DNA of 64,000 nt from Cohnella candidum (lineage in GTDB: Bacteria > Bacillota > Bacilli > Paenibacillales > Paenibacillaceae), in assembly GCF_003713065.1 (NCBI RefSeq), contig NZ_CP033433.1:4341001-4405000 (forward strand), read 5' to 3'. Position numbers and translations under genes: made by a program. Below, piece after piece: positions 7,037 through 17,439 of this stretch; within the stretch, counting starts at the first letter, position 1, and every line of letters starts with the position of its first letter. Below the pieces are notes generated by a model. That model did not search any database, was not told the origin of the DNA, and saw only the letters and a list, made by a program, of their open reading frames with translations.

Positions 7037-9592
7037 TCATGCTTCGTCGCGGAGCTCTTCGATGAGGTTGGCTTTGGCCATCCGGCGGAGAGGTCCCTGC
7101 ACGGACAGCAGGCCGACGCCTAGGGCGAATACGCAGGCGATGACGGCACCGGTCCAGGGGAATTGGAAGGGCATGCCCTGGATGTTCGACAGCTGGCTGA
7201 ACAGGAAGTAGCTGAGCGCACCTCCGAGCAGCAGGCCCCATAGGCTGCCGATGACGCCGAACCATACGCCTTCCGCCGTCGCCATTTTGCGGATTTGGCC
7301 CATCGTCATGCCGACCGCTTGGAGCAGCCCGATCTCGCGGCGGCGAAGCAGCAGGTTGGTCTGCACCGTGTTGATGATGTTCAAGCTGCCGATCAGTCCG
7401 ATCACGAGCAGAAAGCCGTAAACGAAGATCTGCATTTGCAGCGCGAATTGGCGCTCCTGCTTCTGTTGGTCCACGATGTTGATCAGCTGCACGCCCGGAA
7501 GGTCGGCTGCGATTCGCTCCAGCGCGATTCGGACGGGTTCGGAGTCGGCACCGTCCTTGAGGGCGACCGAAAGGCCCATGACCGCGGTACCGAACGGGCG
7601 ATTGGCGGGCGGGGCCGCCTCGATCAGCTTGGCGATCGTCGCCTTGGTGCCGATGACGGTGAGGGCGCTAGGCTGATAGGCCGAATCGAATGGCGATTGG
7701 GACAGGATTCCCGCCACTTTCACGCGGCGAACGGACTTCGCATCGGAGAGATCATCGCCGAACTGCAAAGCGATCGTATCTCCAATTTTATAACGGGCCA
7801 AGGGCAGGATTTCCTTCTTTTTCTCGTTCGGGCTGTACGGCCGTACCGTCTGAATGAGGATCACGGCGTCCTCCGCGGACATCCGGTCGGCATCGACCGT
7901 ACCCGAGGACAGAAACCGCTTCGCTTTCTCCAGCTTGGCATCGTCATACAGCTGCAGGTTCACGGGAACTCCGCTGCCTTCCGCCTCGGGGGTTTTCCCT
8001 TTCTCCCACTGGATGCCGGCCGCCTCGGCGAAAGCCGGATTCAGCTTCTCGTCCGGAACGAGGGCATTCACGGAGGGGAGATCATACCGGCCATAGATGC
8101 CTTCCACGCCGGGGAGGTCTGCGATCTTTCGCATCGTCTCGGGCGTGACGATATCCGGCACCGTGCCTGCCGTGCCGTCGCTTTCCTGCGTCGGAATGGA
8201 GTAACGATTCAATTCGAAGGCAATCTTGTTGTTCTCGGTCGTATCCACCGTCAGCTTGAAGGCTTCCTGGGTAAAATAGTGGAACACGATGAACAGCATG
8301 ACGCTGACGACGATCGAAAACGTCGTGATCCGGAATTTCGTGCGGTTGCGCCGGATGTTCTGGGACGCCATCTTGCCTTCGATCCCCAGCAGACGGAGCG
8401 GGGAAGGCAGGCGAGCGCGCCGGTACGATTCGCGGACGATGCTTCCCGCCCCTTTGACGGCGTCCACCGGCGACACTTTGGCCGCTTTCCGGGCCGGCAG
8501 CCAAGCGGCGACGTAGACGGCGGCCAAGCTGACGCCGACGCTGACGCCCATGATCCACCAGTGGAAGGTCAGCCGGAAATCCTCCATTTGCAAAATGTTG
8601 AAGCCGCCTTGGATCATGAGCCAGAGCGCCAGCCATAAGCCGCCCCAGCCGACCGCGAGGCCGACGGGGATGCCGATCAACGCCAGCGTTGAAGCTTCAT
8701 TGAGCACCAGGTTGCGGATTTGCCGGGGAGTAGCCCCGATGGTCCGAAGCAAGCCGAATTGCCGGATCCTCTCGATGACCGAGATATGGAACGCATTATA
8801 AATCACCGCAATGGTGGACAGCACGACAAGTCCGACGAGCGTGCCGAAAATGATGATCAGCGCTTTGTTGAGCCCGCTGTCCGCCGACTCTCCCATGAGC
8901 GTGAGGACGTTCCGGTTCGTGGCGAATGGCGTGCCCAGCTTCTCGAACTCGGCCAGGTGATCGCTGATGTCGACGCCTTTCTTGAACGTCACGAACAGCT
9001 GGTCGGAAAGGCCGGCGCCGGGATCGCCGGCGGGTTCGCGAAGCAGCGTGTACGCCGGCGAGGCTTGCTGTACCTGGGTGTATTTTTGGTTGACGAGGAT
9101 GCCGACCAGCCGGTAGCCATGCGGTTTGCCGTCCGGGGCGTTCAAAGTGACGGAATCCCTGAGCTTCGGTTTGCCCGGAAGCCGATCGACGATCCATTCT
9201 TCCAAGACGGCTTCGTCGGCGGTCTCCGGAAGCCGTCCCGACGCCAGATGGATCGGCAGCAGCCGGAACGCGTCATCATTCGCTTCCTCCACGTATAGCT
9301 TGTAAGTGCCGTCGATTTGCGTTTCCGCGCCGGAACGGATTCTGCCGACCTGGCCGACCAGGGCATGGTTTTTCAGTTTGTCGTACAATCCGGGCGATGG
9401 CTGGGAGTAGGCGAAATGGAAGGAGCCGTTTTCCGCGATTTGCTGCTGCAGCTGATTGTCCTTCAGCGCTTGGCCCATCGTGAGGAGCGCGCTGATGAGC
9501 GCGACGGACAGCACGATGCCGAGCACGGTCAGCGCGGAACGGCGCCGTTGCTGTTTCAAATACCGGCCCGACAGGAGGGTATAGCCTTTCAT
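7037..9592 (-). CDS. FtsX/MacB-type ABC transporter permease
   Basis: An 851-residue membrane protein with two FtsX-like permease units. A first helix lies at about 17-38 and three helices at about 246-270, 300-325 and 345-365. A further helix lies at about 420-440, and a final set of three at about 735-840. Two large loops of around 200 and 290 residues face outside. This duplicated layout is typical of exporters or sensors of peptides and lipids rather than importers. It overlaps the ATPase gene by four bases and lies downstream of a kinase-regulator pair, suggesting stress-induced expression. It is longer than BceB-type permeases, so a bacitracin role is not implied. Confidence 0.9.
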   Translation of the reverse strand: MKGYTLLSGRYLKQQRRRSALTVLGIVLSVALISALLTMGQALKDNQLQQQIAENGSFHFAYSQPSPGLYDKLKNHALVGQVGRIRSGAETQIDGTYKLYVEEANDDAFRLLPIHLASGRLPETADEAVLEEWIVDRLPGKPKLRDSVTLNAPDGKPHGYRLVGILVNQKYTQVQQASPAYTLLREPAGDPGAGLSDQLFVTFKKGVDISDHLAEFEKLGTPFATNRNVLTLMGESADSGLNKALIIIFGTLVGLVVLSTIAVIYNAFHISVIERIRQFGLLRTIGATPRQIRNLVLNEASTLALIGIPVGLAVGWGGLWLALWLMIQGGFNILQMEDFRLTFHWWIMGVSVGVSLAAVYVAAWLPARKAAKVSPVDAVKGAGSIVRESYRRARLPSPLRLLGIEGKMASQNIRRNRTKFRITTFSIVVSVMLFIVFHYFTQEAFKLTVDTTENNKIAFELNRYSIPTQESDGTAGTVPDIVTPETMRKIADLPGVEGIYGRYDLPSVNALVPDEKLNPAFAEAAGIQWEKGKTPEAEGSGVPVNLQLYDDAKLEKAKRFLSSGTVDADRMSAEDAVILIQTVRPYSPNEKKKEILPLARYKIGDTIALQFGDDLSDAKSVRRVKVAGILSQSPFDSAYQPSALTVIGTKATIAKLIEAAPPANRPFGTAVMGLSVALKDGADSEPVRIALERIAADLPGVQLINIVDQQKQERQFALQMQIFVYGFLLVIGLIGSLNIINTVQTNLLLRRREIGLLQAVGMTMGQIRKMATAEGVWFGVIGSLWGLLLGGALSYFLFSQLSNIQGMPFQFPWTGAVIACVFALGVGLLSVQGPLRRMAKANLIEELRDEA

Positions 9593-10278
9593 GCCCCGTT
9601 CCTCCCGCCGTTGTCGTGGATCAGCCGCCCGTCCTGCATCCGCAGGACGCGGTCGGCTTCCGCCGCGACGTTCAGGTCATGGGAGATCACGATGACGGTC
9701 TGGTGGAATTGGCGAACGGCCAGCTTCAGCAGCTCCAGTACCTCGCGGCCGTTGGCGGTGTCCAGGTTGCCCGTCGGCTCGTCGGCCAGCACGATCGCGG
9801 GGCGGTACGCCAATGCCCTGCCGATGGCGACACGCTGCTGCTGGCCGCCGGACAGCTCGGAAGGGAGATGTTTGCGGCGTTCGTCGAGACCGAGCGTCTT
9901 GATGAGGTCGTCGACGTAAGCCTTGTCCGGTTGGCGGTGGTCCAGCAGAAGCGGGAGCTGGATGTTCTCCTCGACGTTCAGCACCGGGATGAGGTTGTAG
10001 GATTGAAAAATAAAGCCGATCTTGCGGCGGCGGAACACCGCTCTTTCTTTCTCTTTCAGGCCGTAGAGGTCTTCACCGTCGATCAGGACATGGCCGGAGG
10101 ACGGTCTGTCCAGTCCGCCCAGCAAATGCAGCAGCGTGCTCTTGCCGGATCCGCTGGCGCCGACTACGGCCACGAATTCTCCTTGCTTCACGGAAAAAGA
10201 CACGTCCTTGAGCGCGTCTACTTGGGTGCTGCCTTTGCCGTAGCTTTTGCAGAGCCCGTCGGTTTGGATTACGTTCAT
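9589..10278 (-). CDS. MacB/LolD-family ABC transporter ATP-binding protein
   Basis: A 229-residue ABC ATPase of the lipoprotein-release/macrolide-export class. Walker A is GASGSGKST (residues 40-48), the Q-loop follows FIFQSYNLIP, the signature is LSGGQQQR, and Walker B is IVLADEPTGNLD followed by VISHD. The DEPTGNLD form is characteristic of the LolD/MacB/SalX group. Its stop overlaps the permease start by four bases, so the two are translationally coupled and form one transporter. Confidence 0.95.
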   Translation of the reverse strand: MNVIQTDGLCKSYGKGSTQVDALKDVSFSVKQGEFVAVVGASGSGKSTLLHLLGGLDRPSSGHVLIDGEDLYGLKEKERAVFRRRKIGFIFQSYNLIPVLNVEENIQLPLLLDHRQPDKAYVDDLIKTLGLDERRKHLPSELSGGQQQRVAIGRALAYRPAIVLADEPTGNLDTANGREVLELLKLAVRQFHQTVIVISHDLNVAAEADRVLRMQDGRLIHDNGGRNGA

Positions 10279-10329
10279 CTTCTTCGTTCCCCGCTTTCTC
10301 GTTCTTGGGGACAGTATAACGCGCGAACC

Positions 10330-11679
10330 TTACAACTCCGCCGTGTCTTCGCTTACAGTATTGTAAGCTGCGTTTCCTTCCGGAGCCGGCAAGGGGTGCA
10401 GAGGCAGAGTCAGCACGAACCGCGAGCCGCCTTCGGATCGGCTTGCGGCGGACAGCATGCCTCCATGTCTCTCGGCGATCGTTTTGGCGAGCGGCAGGCC
10501 CAGACCGACGCCGCTTCCGCCTGAGGAGCCGCGGTAAAACTTCCGGAAAATGCGGGGAAGCTCGGCCTCCGCGATCCCTGGGCCATCGTCTTCTATATAG
10601 AAGCGGAGGAAAATAGGCGTCTTCTCCCAGCCTGCGCGGACGATGCCGCCGGACGGGCTGTGCTCCACCGCGTTTTTCAGCAGGTTGGCGATCGCTTCCG
10701 CGAGCCAGCGGGAATCGTGGGGCACCTCGGTAAGTTCCGCGGCTTCGGGAGATGGCGGGACCGTGACGATGGACACTTGCCGGTCTTCAGCCAGGCGACG
10801 GACGGCATTAAGGGCACGTTCGACGGTGTACGGGATGGAAGCGGGACGGATCTGCAGCAGCATGGCGTCGGCTTCGAGGCGGGCAAGCTTCAGCAGCGTC
10901 AGCGTGAGCCACTCCATCCGGTCCAGCTCCCGTCGGCACGTCCCGAGAAATTCCCGGGTACGTTCCTCGTCGACGTTGCCTTCCAGCAGCAGGTCGGTAT
11001 AAATGATCAAAGACGACAGAGGCGTCTTGAGCTGATGGGAGATGTCGGCGATCGTGTCTTTCAGAAATTCCTTGTCCGCGTGCAGCTGCCCGATCGTTTC
11101 CCGCAGCCGGATCGACAGCTCCTGCACGCCGCTCGCGAGTATGCCGAGCTCGCCTTCCCCGTACAATCGGAACGCCATCGGGCGGTTGTGCTTCACCGTA
11201 TCCTCCAGGGTTAAGGCCAGCCTGTGGATATCCGCCAATTGACGGCGGTATTCCCGCACGAGAAGGACCGCAAGCAGGACCGCCAAAAGAACGATACCCG
11301 CGAACAAGGCCGCCAGCGAGCGGTCCCGATAGCCGGACACGATCGGCTCCAGACCGGCATTCAATGCCGGCGTCAATCCGTATGGTTCCGTCAACTGACG
11401 GCCTTTCTCCCGGTCTGCCGACGTGAGAGTGTCCGGATTCGCGAGCAGGCGGGCCCATTCATCGGCTTTGGCGGGATCGTCGGCGGAGAGCCTGCCGATG
11501 ATCGCCGTCTGCCTGGAGAGCCACTCGTTATGCAGCCGATCCGCCGATCGCTCTACGTACAGCCAAGCCAGCACCGCCGAGAGCAGCACGATCCCGGCGA
11601 GGATCCAGGCGAGCCGCCGAACGGGCGGGTTCCGCCAGATGCGGGCGGCGCCCAACCGGACGGACGTCATCCGTTCCAT
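10330..11679 (-). CDS. Membrane sensor histidine kinase
   Basis: A 449-residue kinase with two membrane helices (about 25-45 and 118-142) enclosing a small extracellular domain, then a HAMP-like linker. The dimerisation helix carries the phosphorylated His near residue 215 (ISHQLKTPL). The ATPase domain has the N-box LLKNAVEHS, DDGPGIA and GVGLGLPLA. It overlaps the upstream response-regulator gene by 13 bases and precedes the ABC exporter genes by 51 bases. It probably senses the exporter's substrate or envelope damage; that role is inferred from position. Confidence 0.93.
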   Translation of the reverse strand: MERMTSVRLGAARIWRNPPVRRLAWILAGIVLLSAVLAWLYVERSADRLHNEWLSRQTAIIGRLSADDPAKADEWARLLANPDTLTSADREKGRQLTEPYGLTPALNAGLEPIVSGYRDRSLAALFAGIVLLAVLLAVLLVREYRRQLADIHRLALTLEDTVKHNRPMAFRLYGEGELGILASGVQELSIRLRETIGQLHADKEFLKDTIADISHQLKTPLSSLIIYTDLLLEGNVDEERTREFLGTCRRELDRMEWLTLTLLKLARLEADAMLLQIRPASIPYTVERALNAVRRLAEDRQVSIVTVPPSPEAAELTEVPHDSRWLAEAIANLLKNAVEHSPSGGIVRAGWEKTPIFLRFYIEDDGPGIAEAELPRIFRKFYRGSSGGSGVGLGLPLAKTIAERHGGMLSAASRSEGGSRFVLTLPLHPLPAPEGNAAYNTVSEDTAEL

Positions 11680-12356
11680 CGGTACCCCGCCCCCCGGACC
11701 GTGAGAATCCGCTGCGGATTTTGCGGGTCGTCCTCGATCTTCTCCCGAAGCCTTCGGACGTTGACGGCGACCGTGTTGTCGTCCAGAATGTCCACGCCGT
11801 CCGGCCAGACGTTCCGGATGATCCGGTCTTTGGACAGCACCGCCCGGGGATTGGCGAGGAACAAGGCCAGCAGCCGGTATTCGGTCAGGCTGAGCGGAAT
11901 ATCCAGGCCGTCTTTCTCGACCCGCATCTCTTGGGCATGCAGGACGAGTCCGCCCGACGAGGCCGGTCTTTCCGAGCGTTCGGCGGAAGCCGCCGCGGTT
12001 CTGCGCATGACGGCCTGCACCCGCGACAGGAACTCCCGCAGCCGGAACGGCTTCGTAATGTAATCGTCCCCGCCGAGATCGAGTCCGCGGACGACGTCGA
12101 TTTCCTGGTCGCTCGCGGTCAGAAATATGATCGGAACAGAGGAACGGCGGCGGACCTCCGCGCAGAAATCGAAACCGTTGCCGTCGGGGAGCTGCACGTC
12201 GAGCAGCACCAGCCCGAAATCGCTCTGAGCCAGTAAGGACCGGGCCTCGGACAGCGTTCTAGCACCCTGAGTGTCGAAGCCCTCCTGCTCCAGCGTGAAC
12301 TGAATTCCCCTGTGCAACGATTCGTCATCCTCCACGAGTAACACCTTCGTTCCCAC
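11667..12356 (-). CDS. OmpR/PhoB-family response regulator
   Basis: A response regulator with an N-terminal receiver domain (acidic pair EDDE, phospho-acceptor Asp in LLDVQLPDGNG, Thr in FLTAS, Lys in ITKPF) and a C-terminal winged helix ending in ILTVRGAGYRW. The open frame begins at ATG 12365, but AAGGAGC lies directly against that ATG. The GTG at 12356 is at proper spacing and puts the receiver strand at the usual position, so GTG is preferred. It partners the adjacent kinase and probably activates the downstream ABC exporter. Confidence 0.93.
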   Translation of the reverse strand: MGTKVLLVEDDESLHRGIQFTLEQEGFDTQGARTLSEARSLLAQSDFGLVLLDVQLPDGNGFDFCAEVRRRSSVPIIFLTASDQEIDVVRGLDLGGDDYITKPFRLREFLSRVQAVMRRTAAASAERSERPASSGGLVLHAQEMRVEKDGLDIPLSLTEYRLLALFLANPRAVLSKDRIIRNVWPDGVDILDDNTVAVNVRRLREKIEDDPQNPQRILTVRGAGYRWNG

Positions 12357-12578
12357 CGCGGTCATGCTCCTTCCTACTGCTAAATATCTGGATATAAATG
12401 TTATTTTGCCAGTTTTATGACTATAGTCCCGGGTTTGTCGGAAAAAAATTGAAATTCTGGGCGAGACGTCGACATCATTCTACAATCAAACGAATTAATT
12501 TGTCCTATAATAGGACGATAAGGAAAATGGTAGCGCTGCATGACGAAAATCACGCGAAAGGAGCGGTCGGGAGACTAC

Positions 12579-13337
<759 letters not shown>

Positions 13338-13467
13338 TCTTCTTTATTTTCTGTGGGCATAAGTCTTTTTAATTGTAACAGCTTGGTAAACCAGGTCAAA
13401 TATTGCCGCGTTCCCGAATAGGCTGGATAGGGAGGGGTGGACAACCGCCCGAGAGGGAGGGGTAGGC

Positions 13468-14208
13468 ATGATCAATCTCGTTTTCCGCCAGCATCCGGCC
13501 ATCCGGCCGAACGGCAGGGTTTCCGTGTTCGGTCCGGCTCTCTGTTCCGCCGAACGGATGCGCGCGTACGCCGCCCGGCGCAATCCCGGCGCGCCAGACG
13601 TGGCTGCGTATTATCGGGAACTGGGAGAGCGCTACGGCATCCGGGGCGACATCGCGTTTTGCCAAGCCATGCTGGATACGCAGGTGTGGAAGAAGGACCC
13701 GCAGGGCCCGCCTTGGAAACCATACGCCCATGCCATTTGGAGCGCGGCGGATCCGGCATGGACGGAGGAGGAGCTCCGGCGCAGGACCGAGCTGCATATG
13801 AAACGGCTGTTCGACCTCGCCGCGGCGCGGGAAGAGAGCGTGTTTTGCTGGGAGGACCTGAACGGCAAATGGGCGCTGCCCGGCCACAAGTACGCTCAAG
13901 ACATTTTGGCGATCTGGAAAAACATGATGGAGTGGGAAGGGGAGGGAGAAGTCGTGAGAGAAGCGGAGGAAACGGTGGACGAGCACAGGACGGCCGATCG
14001 GCGGGGCGCTGCGGAGGCGGCATTCGCAAGCGACATGCTGTGGCTGGGGGAACGGGGAGGGCTGCCGTTACCTTCGCCGCATCCGGAGCGCAGGGTGACC
14101 TGGGGTGAATTGGCGCGCGTGCTCCGGTTGTTGGACGAAGGCAAATCTACCTTCTCTTCCGGCCCTTCGGACCCGGCTCCGAGTATGGACACCGGCGAGC
14201 CCGCGTGA
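13468..14208 (+). CDS. Glucosaminidase-like protein of uncertain function
   Basis: A 246-residue protein starting at ATG 13468 after GGGAGGGGTAGGC. Residues 45-155 contain a pattern seen in bacterial glucosaminidase-type domains: YRELGERYGIRGDIAFCQAM, followed by an aromatic-rich stretch and KYAQDILAIWKNM. The usual catalytic Glu after the LET/LDT position appears as Asp-Thr-Gln (MLDTQVWK), so activity is doubtful. No signal peptide is visible, unlike secreted autolysins. The C-terminal 90 residues are charged and probably disordered. It ends 27 bases before the cobalamin riboswitch and is not obviously part of that operon. The family call is tentative. Confidence 0.55.
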   Translation: MINLVFRQHPAIRPNGRVSVFGPALCSAERMRAYAARRNPGAPDVAAYYRELGERYGIRGDIAFCQAMLDTQVWKKDPQGPPWKPYAHAIWSAADPAWTEEELRRRTELHMKRLFDLAAAREESVFCWEDLNGKWALPGHKYAQDILAIWKNMMEWEGEGEVVREAEETVDEHRTADRRGAAEAAFASDMLWLGERGGLPLPSPHPERRVTWGELARVLRLLDEGKSTFSSGPSDPAPSMDTGEPA

Positions 14209-14235
14209 TAAGATGGCATCACAAATGAATACGGC

Positions 14236-14406
14236 GGAAAACAGGTACTTTCATAGTTTAAAAGAGAAGTTCGGTGCAAATCCGACGCGGTCCCGCCACT
14301 GACCATGGGGAGTCTTCCGGAACGTGCCACTATCGCATCCGCGATGGGAAGGCCCGGAAGACGATGATCCTGGAGCCAGGAGAACTGCCTGTTTTCGACA
14401 AACACC
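14236..14406 (+). ncRNA. Cobalamin (vitamin B12) riboswitch
   Basis: The segment has the conserved parts of the cobalamin aptamer in order: a 5' AAACAGG strand, GGTGCAAATCCGACGCGGTC, CCCGCCACTG, and the B12 box GAGCCAGGAGAACTGCCTG at about 14373-14391. The closing strand CCTGTTTT pairs with the 5' AAAACAGG. A terminator at 14575 provides the expression platform. It controls the surface-protein/ECF operon downstream, and cobalamin binding is expected to switch that operon off. Confidence 0.95.
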
Positions 14407-14574
14407 CGGCAACCTACGAGGAATAGGGGAGGTGTGGCTGCGCGTCTATGTTCGTAACCCGATTTGAGAAACTCGGGGCTGCGGCGGCCGCGCGATCGGT
14501 TCAGGCAAGCGCAAGCGGAGCGGCGGCGACGGATTTTTTACGGCCTGCTCCGTCCTTGATCGGTCATCCACACG

Positions 14575-14602
14575 GCATCCCCCGGCAGGGGGGTGCTTTT
14601 TG
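14575..14602 (+). terminator. Riboswitch-controlled terminator
   Basis: GCATCCCCC (14575-14583) pairs with GGGGGGTGC (14588-14596) around a GGCA loop, followed by five T residues. It sits between the B12 aptamer and the start of the surface-protein gene. Confidence 0.88.
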
Positions 14603-14641
14603 TTTGGTCGCCCGATTCATGGGAAGAGGAGGAATGGGAGA

Positions 14642-17398
14642 ATGTTGAAGGAACGGAAAACGGGGAACGGGACGGCCCGGCGCGGCTGGCTCCGCGGAAT
14701 CGCGGCGGGATTGCTGGCTTTCGCCCTGACGATAAGCGCGTGGTCGGGCGCCATGGCGGCGGAAGGGGACGCGGCCGCAACGGCAACGCCTGCCGCGGCG
14801 CCATCGCGCGCCCAGTTGGATGAAGCGCTGTCCGCGCTGCAGTCCTCGCTCGGCAAAGCAACCCCGGTCAGCGACTGGGTGGCGCTCGCTCTGGCCCGCG
14901 GCGGCAAGCCGTTCGGGGAGAAATACTTAGCTCAAGCAGAGAAAAGCGTTGCAGCAGGCAGCCTGCGCCTCGTTACCGATTATGCGCGCACGGCTCTCGC
15001 CGTGAACGCGAACGGCGGAGACGCGAGCAAGTTCGGCGCCAGCAAACTCAATCTGCTGTCCAAAATCGCCAATTTCGACAAAATGACGGCTCAAGGCCCG
15101 AACGCGCCGGCTTACGCGCTTCTCGCCTTGAACGCCGCGGATTATCAGCCCGGCCTGAATGACCGCTGGACGCGCGACTCCTTGGTTAAGTGGCTGGTGG
15201 ACAACCGCAACGCGGACGGCGGCTGGTCGCTCGTTCCGGGCAAAAGCGACGTCGACGTGACGGGAATCGTTTTGATGGCGCTCGCGCCATACCAAGACAA
15301 GGAAGAGGTCAAAAACGTCACGGACGCCGCTCTCACCTGGCTGTCCGGCGTTCAGAAGGATAACGGCGGCTTCGGTTCTCCGGAGTCGAGCGAGAGCTCC
15401 GTTCAGGTGGTTATCGCACTGACGTCGCTGGGCATCGACCCGGTGCAAGACGCACGCTTCGTGAAGAACGGGAAATCCGTGCTGGCGCGGTTGTTGGAAT
15501 TCCGCTTGAGCGACGGCAGTTTCACGCACGTCCCGGGCGGTAAGAGCGACGGCCTGTCCTCGCTGTATGCGCTGCTGGGCCTGACGGCTGCCCAGCGTTA
15601 CCAGGACGGCCTGCCGTCCCTCTACGCGGGAGACCGCGTCGGCCAAACGGCGGAACTGACCGTCAACGGACCGAGCTACCAACTGGCCAAAGGCAACGTG
15701 AACGGCCGCACGGCATTGGATTCTTTGGTCCAAGTGCTGCGCAAAAACAACCTGCCTTACGAAATCGAGAAACACCCGCAATTCGGACCCTTCCTGAAGT
15801 CGATCGCTTCGACGGCCAACGGTTCTTACGGCGGCTACGACGGCTGGCAGTACGCGGTCAGCCGCGGCGGAGAGTGGCTGACGAACCTGCCGGGCCTCGC
15901 TTCGTTCGTGCCGCAGGGCGGCGACAAAATCGTCGTCTACTACGGCGATAACACGGCCTTGATCCATTCCGTTAAAGTAGAACCTGCCGCGCCTCGTGAA
16001 GGGCAGCCGGTCACGGTGACGGTCGAGAAAGAAATTTACGATTGGGATGCCGGCAAAGCCGTCGTCAGTCCGGCGGAAGGCGCCCGCGTAACAGTGGGCG
16101 GCCAGACCGGCGTGACGGACAAAGACGGCAAAGTCGCGTTGAAGGGTCTGCCGATCGGCACCCAAACGCTGACGGTTAACGGCTACAAGCTTGGTGCGCT
16201 TCCGGCTTACGTCGGCTATCAGACGTCCGTCGAAGTCGGCTCCTACGTGAAGAAAGTGACCGTCCGCGTGGAGGGCGACCAGGGCACGATCGCTGTCGGA
16301 GCTGCCCAGGGCGGAACGGCGCTCGAGGCCGTGGAAAACTTGTTGAAAGGGAAAAACGTTTCTTATGAAGTAAAAGAACTTTCTTTCGGCAAATACTTGT
16401 CCAGCATCGCCGGTACGGCCGCGGGCAAGTTCGGCGGCTATGACGGCTGGTTGTACGCCGTGAAGGACGGCGCGTCCTGGATCGTGCCGGCCGTGGGCAT
16501 CGACAGCCTGCTCCTCGAAGACGGGCAGGAAGTGGTCGTGTACTATGGCGACAACACCAAGCTGCCGGAGCCGGTCGTCGTAACGCCGACGGCGCCGAAG
16601 CCGGGCGAGCCGGTGAAAGTCGCGGTCACGTACCGCGAAATGGATTGGGACGCCGGCAAACCCGGCGCTCCGCAGCCGCTGGCCGGTGTCCGCGTTTCGG
16701 CGGGCGGCGTCTCGGCAACGACCGACGCGAACGGGAACGCGACGCTCACGGGATTGAAAGAAGGCGCGTACGTGCTGGAGGTTTCGGGCTACGCGAGCGG
16801 CAAGGCGCCTGCGGCTGTCCGGACCGTCGCACCGCTCACGGTCGGCATAAACTTCGCCGACGCGGCGAAAGTGTCCGACTGGGCGCTGGAATCGGTACGG
16901 ACCGTCAAAGCCGGCGGAATCATGAAAGGGCAGAACGATTCGGTCGCGGCCTTCAATCCGAAAGCGGCGGTTACCCGTGCGGAGTTCGTATCCGCGCTCG
17001 TCCGCGCGCTCGGGCTGGCTCCGCTGAGCGGTTCGGACTTTAAAGACGTAGCGGCCACGGCTTGGTACGCGAAGGACATCCAAGCCGCGTCGAAAGCCGG
17101 ATTGATCGCGGGCGTAGCGCCGGGCCAATTCGCGCCGGAAGCGAAGCTGACCCGCGAGCAGGCCGCCCAGCTTCTGATGCGTGCTTTGAAGCTGAAGGCC
17201 GGTTCGACGACGGCGCTCGCGGACGAGAGCCAAGTGTCGGCTTCCGCGAAGGCTGCCGTGCAGGCTGTGATGGAGCAAGGCTGGATGACCGCGTATAACG
17301 GGAAGTTCTCGCCGAAGATGACGATGCCCCGCGAGCAAGCGGCCGTCATCGCGGTCCGCGTCCTGTACCGTGCGGGCGTCGGCAAATTGGGCAAATAA
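14642..17398 (+). CDS. SLH-anchored transcobalamin-like cobalamin-capture protein
   Basis: A 918-residue exported protein. The signal peptide spans residues 1-39 (cut near AMA-AE). Residues 55-325 form helical repeats of the alpha/alpha-toroid type, with motifs DGGWSLV, DNGGFG and DGSFTHV as in prenyltransferase/terpene-cyclase and intrinsic-factor folds. Two DUF4430 (transcobalamin C-terminal-like) domains lie at about 337-438 and 538-638, each with YGGYDGW or FGGYDGW and VVYYGDNT. Carboxypeptidase-regulatory-like beta modules lie at about 445-530 and 650-730. Three SLH repeats (740-918) hold it on the cell wall. Toroid plus DUF4430 is the layout of human intrinsic factor. With the B12 riboswitch upstream and ECF genes downstream, a cobalamin-binding role is strongly inferred. 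The start is ATG 14642 after AGAGGAGG; an in-frame TTG at 14600 lies in the terminator. Confidence 0.88.
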   Translation: MLKERKTGNGTARRGWLRGIAAGLLAFALTISAWSGAMAAEGDAAATATPAAAPSRAQLDEALSALQSSLGKATPVSDWVALALARGGKPFGEKYLAQAEKSVAAGSLRLVTDYARTALAVNANGGDASKFGASKLNLLSKIANFDKMTAQGPNAPAYALLALNAADYQPGLNDRWTRDSLVKWLVDNRNADGGWSLVPGKSDVDVTGIVLMALAPYQDKEEVKNVTDAALTWLSGVQKDNGGFGSPESSESSVQVVIALTSLGIDPVQDARFVKNGKSVLARLLEFRLSDGSFTHVPGGKSDGLSSLYALLGLTAAQRYQDGLPSLYAGDRVGQTAELTVNGPSYQLAKGNVNGRTALDSLVQVLRKNNLPYEIEKHPQFGPFLKSIASTANGSYGGYDGWQYAVSRGGEWLTNLPGLASFVPQGGDKIVVYYGDNTALIHSVKVEPAAPREGQPVTVTVEKEIYDWDAGKAVVSPAEGARVTVGGQTGVTDKDGKVALKGLPIGTQTLTVNGYKLGALPAYVGYQTSVEVGSYVKKVTVRVEGDQGTIAVGAAQGGTALEAVENLLKGKNVSYEVKELSFGKYLSSIAGTAAGKFGGYDGWLYAVKDGASWIVPAVGIDSLLLEDGQEVVVYYGDNTKLPEPVVVTPTAPKPGEPVKVAVTYREMDWDAGKPGAPQPLAGVRVSAGGVSATTDANGNATLTGLKEGAYVLEVSGYASGKAPAAVRTVAPLTVGINFADAAKVSDWALESVRTVKAGGIMKGQNDSVAAFNPKAAVTRAEFVSALVRALGLAPLSGSDFKDVAATAWYAKDIQAASKAGLIAGVAPGQFAPEAKLTREQAAQLLMRALKLKAGSTTALADESQVSASAKAAVQAVMEQGWMTAYNGKFSPKMTMPREQAAVIAVRVLYRAGVGKLGK

Positions 17399-17439
17399 CA
17401 AGATTCGGGTTGAAGTGATAATGAAAGGAGGGGAAGAGC

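Noticed and set aside
14600..14641. N-terminal extension of the SLH protein from TTG 14600
   Set aside because: The extension is encoded by the riboswitch terminator's T run; ATG 14642 has AGAGGAGG and directly precedes the signal peptide.
14927..17401. An 824-codon frame opposite the SLH/DUF4430 gene
   Set aside because: Long antisense frames arise in GC-rich genes because stop codons are rare; it has no ribosome site and Arg/His-rich composition without any family pattern.
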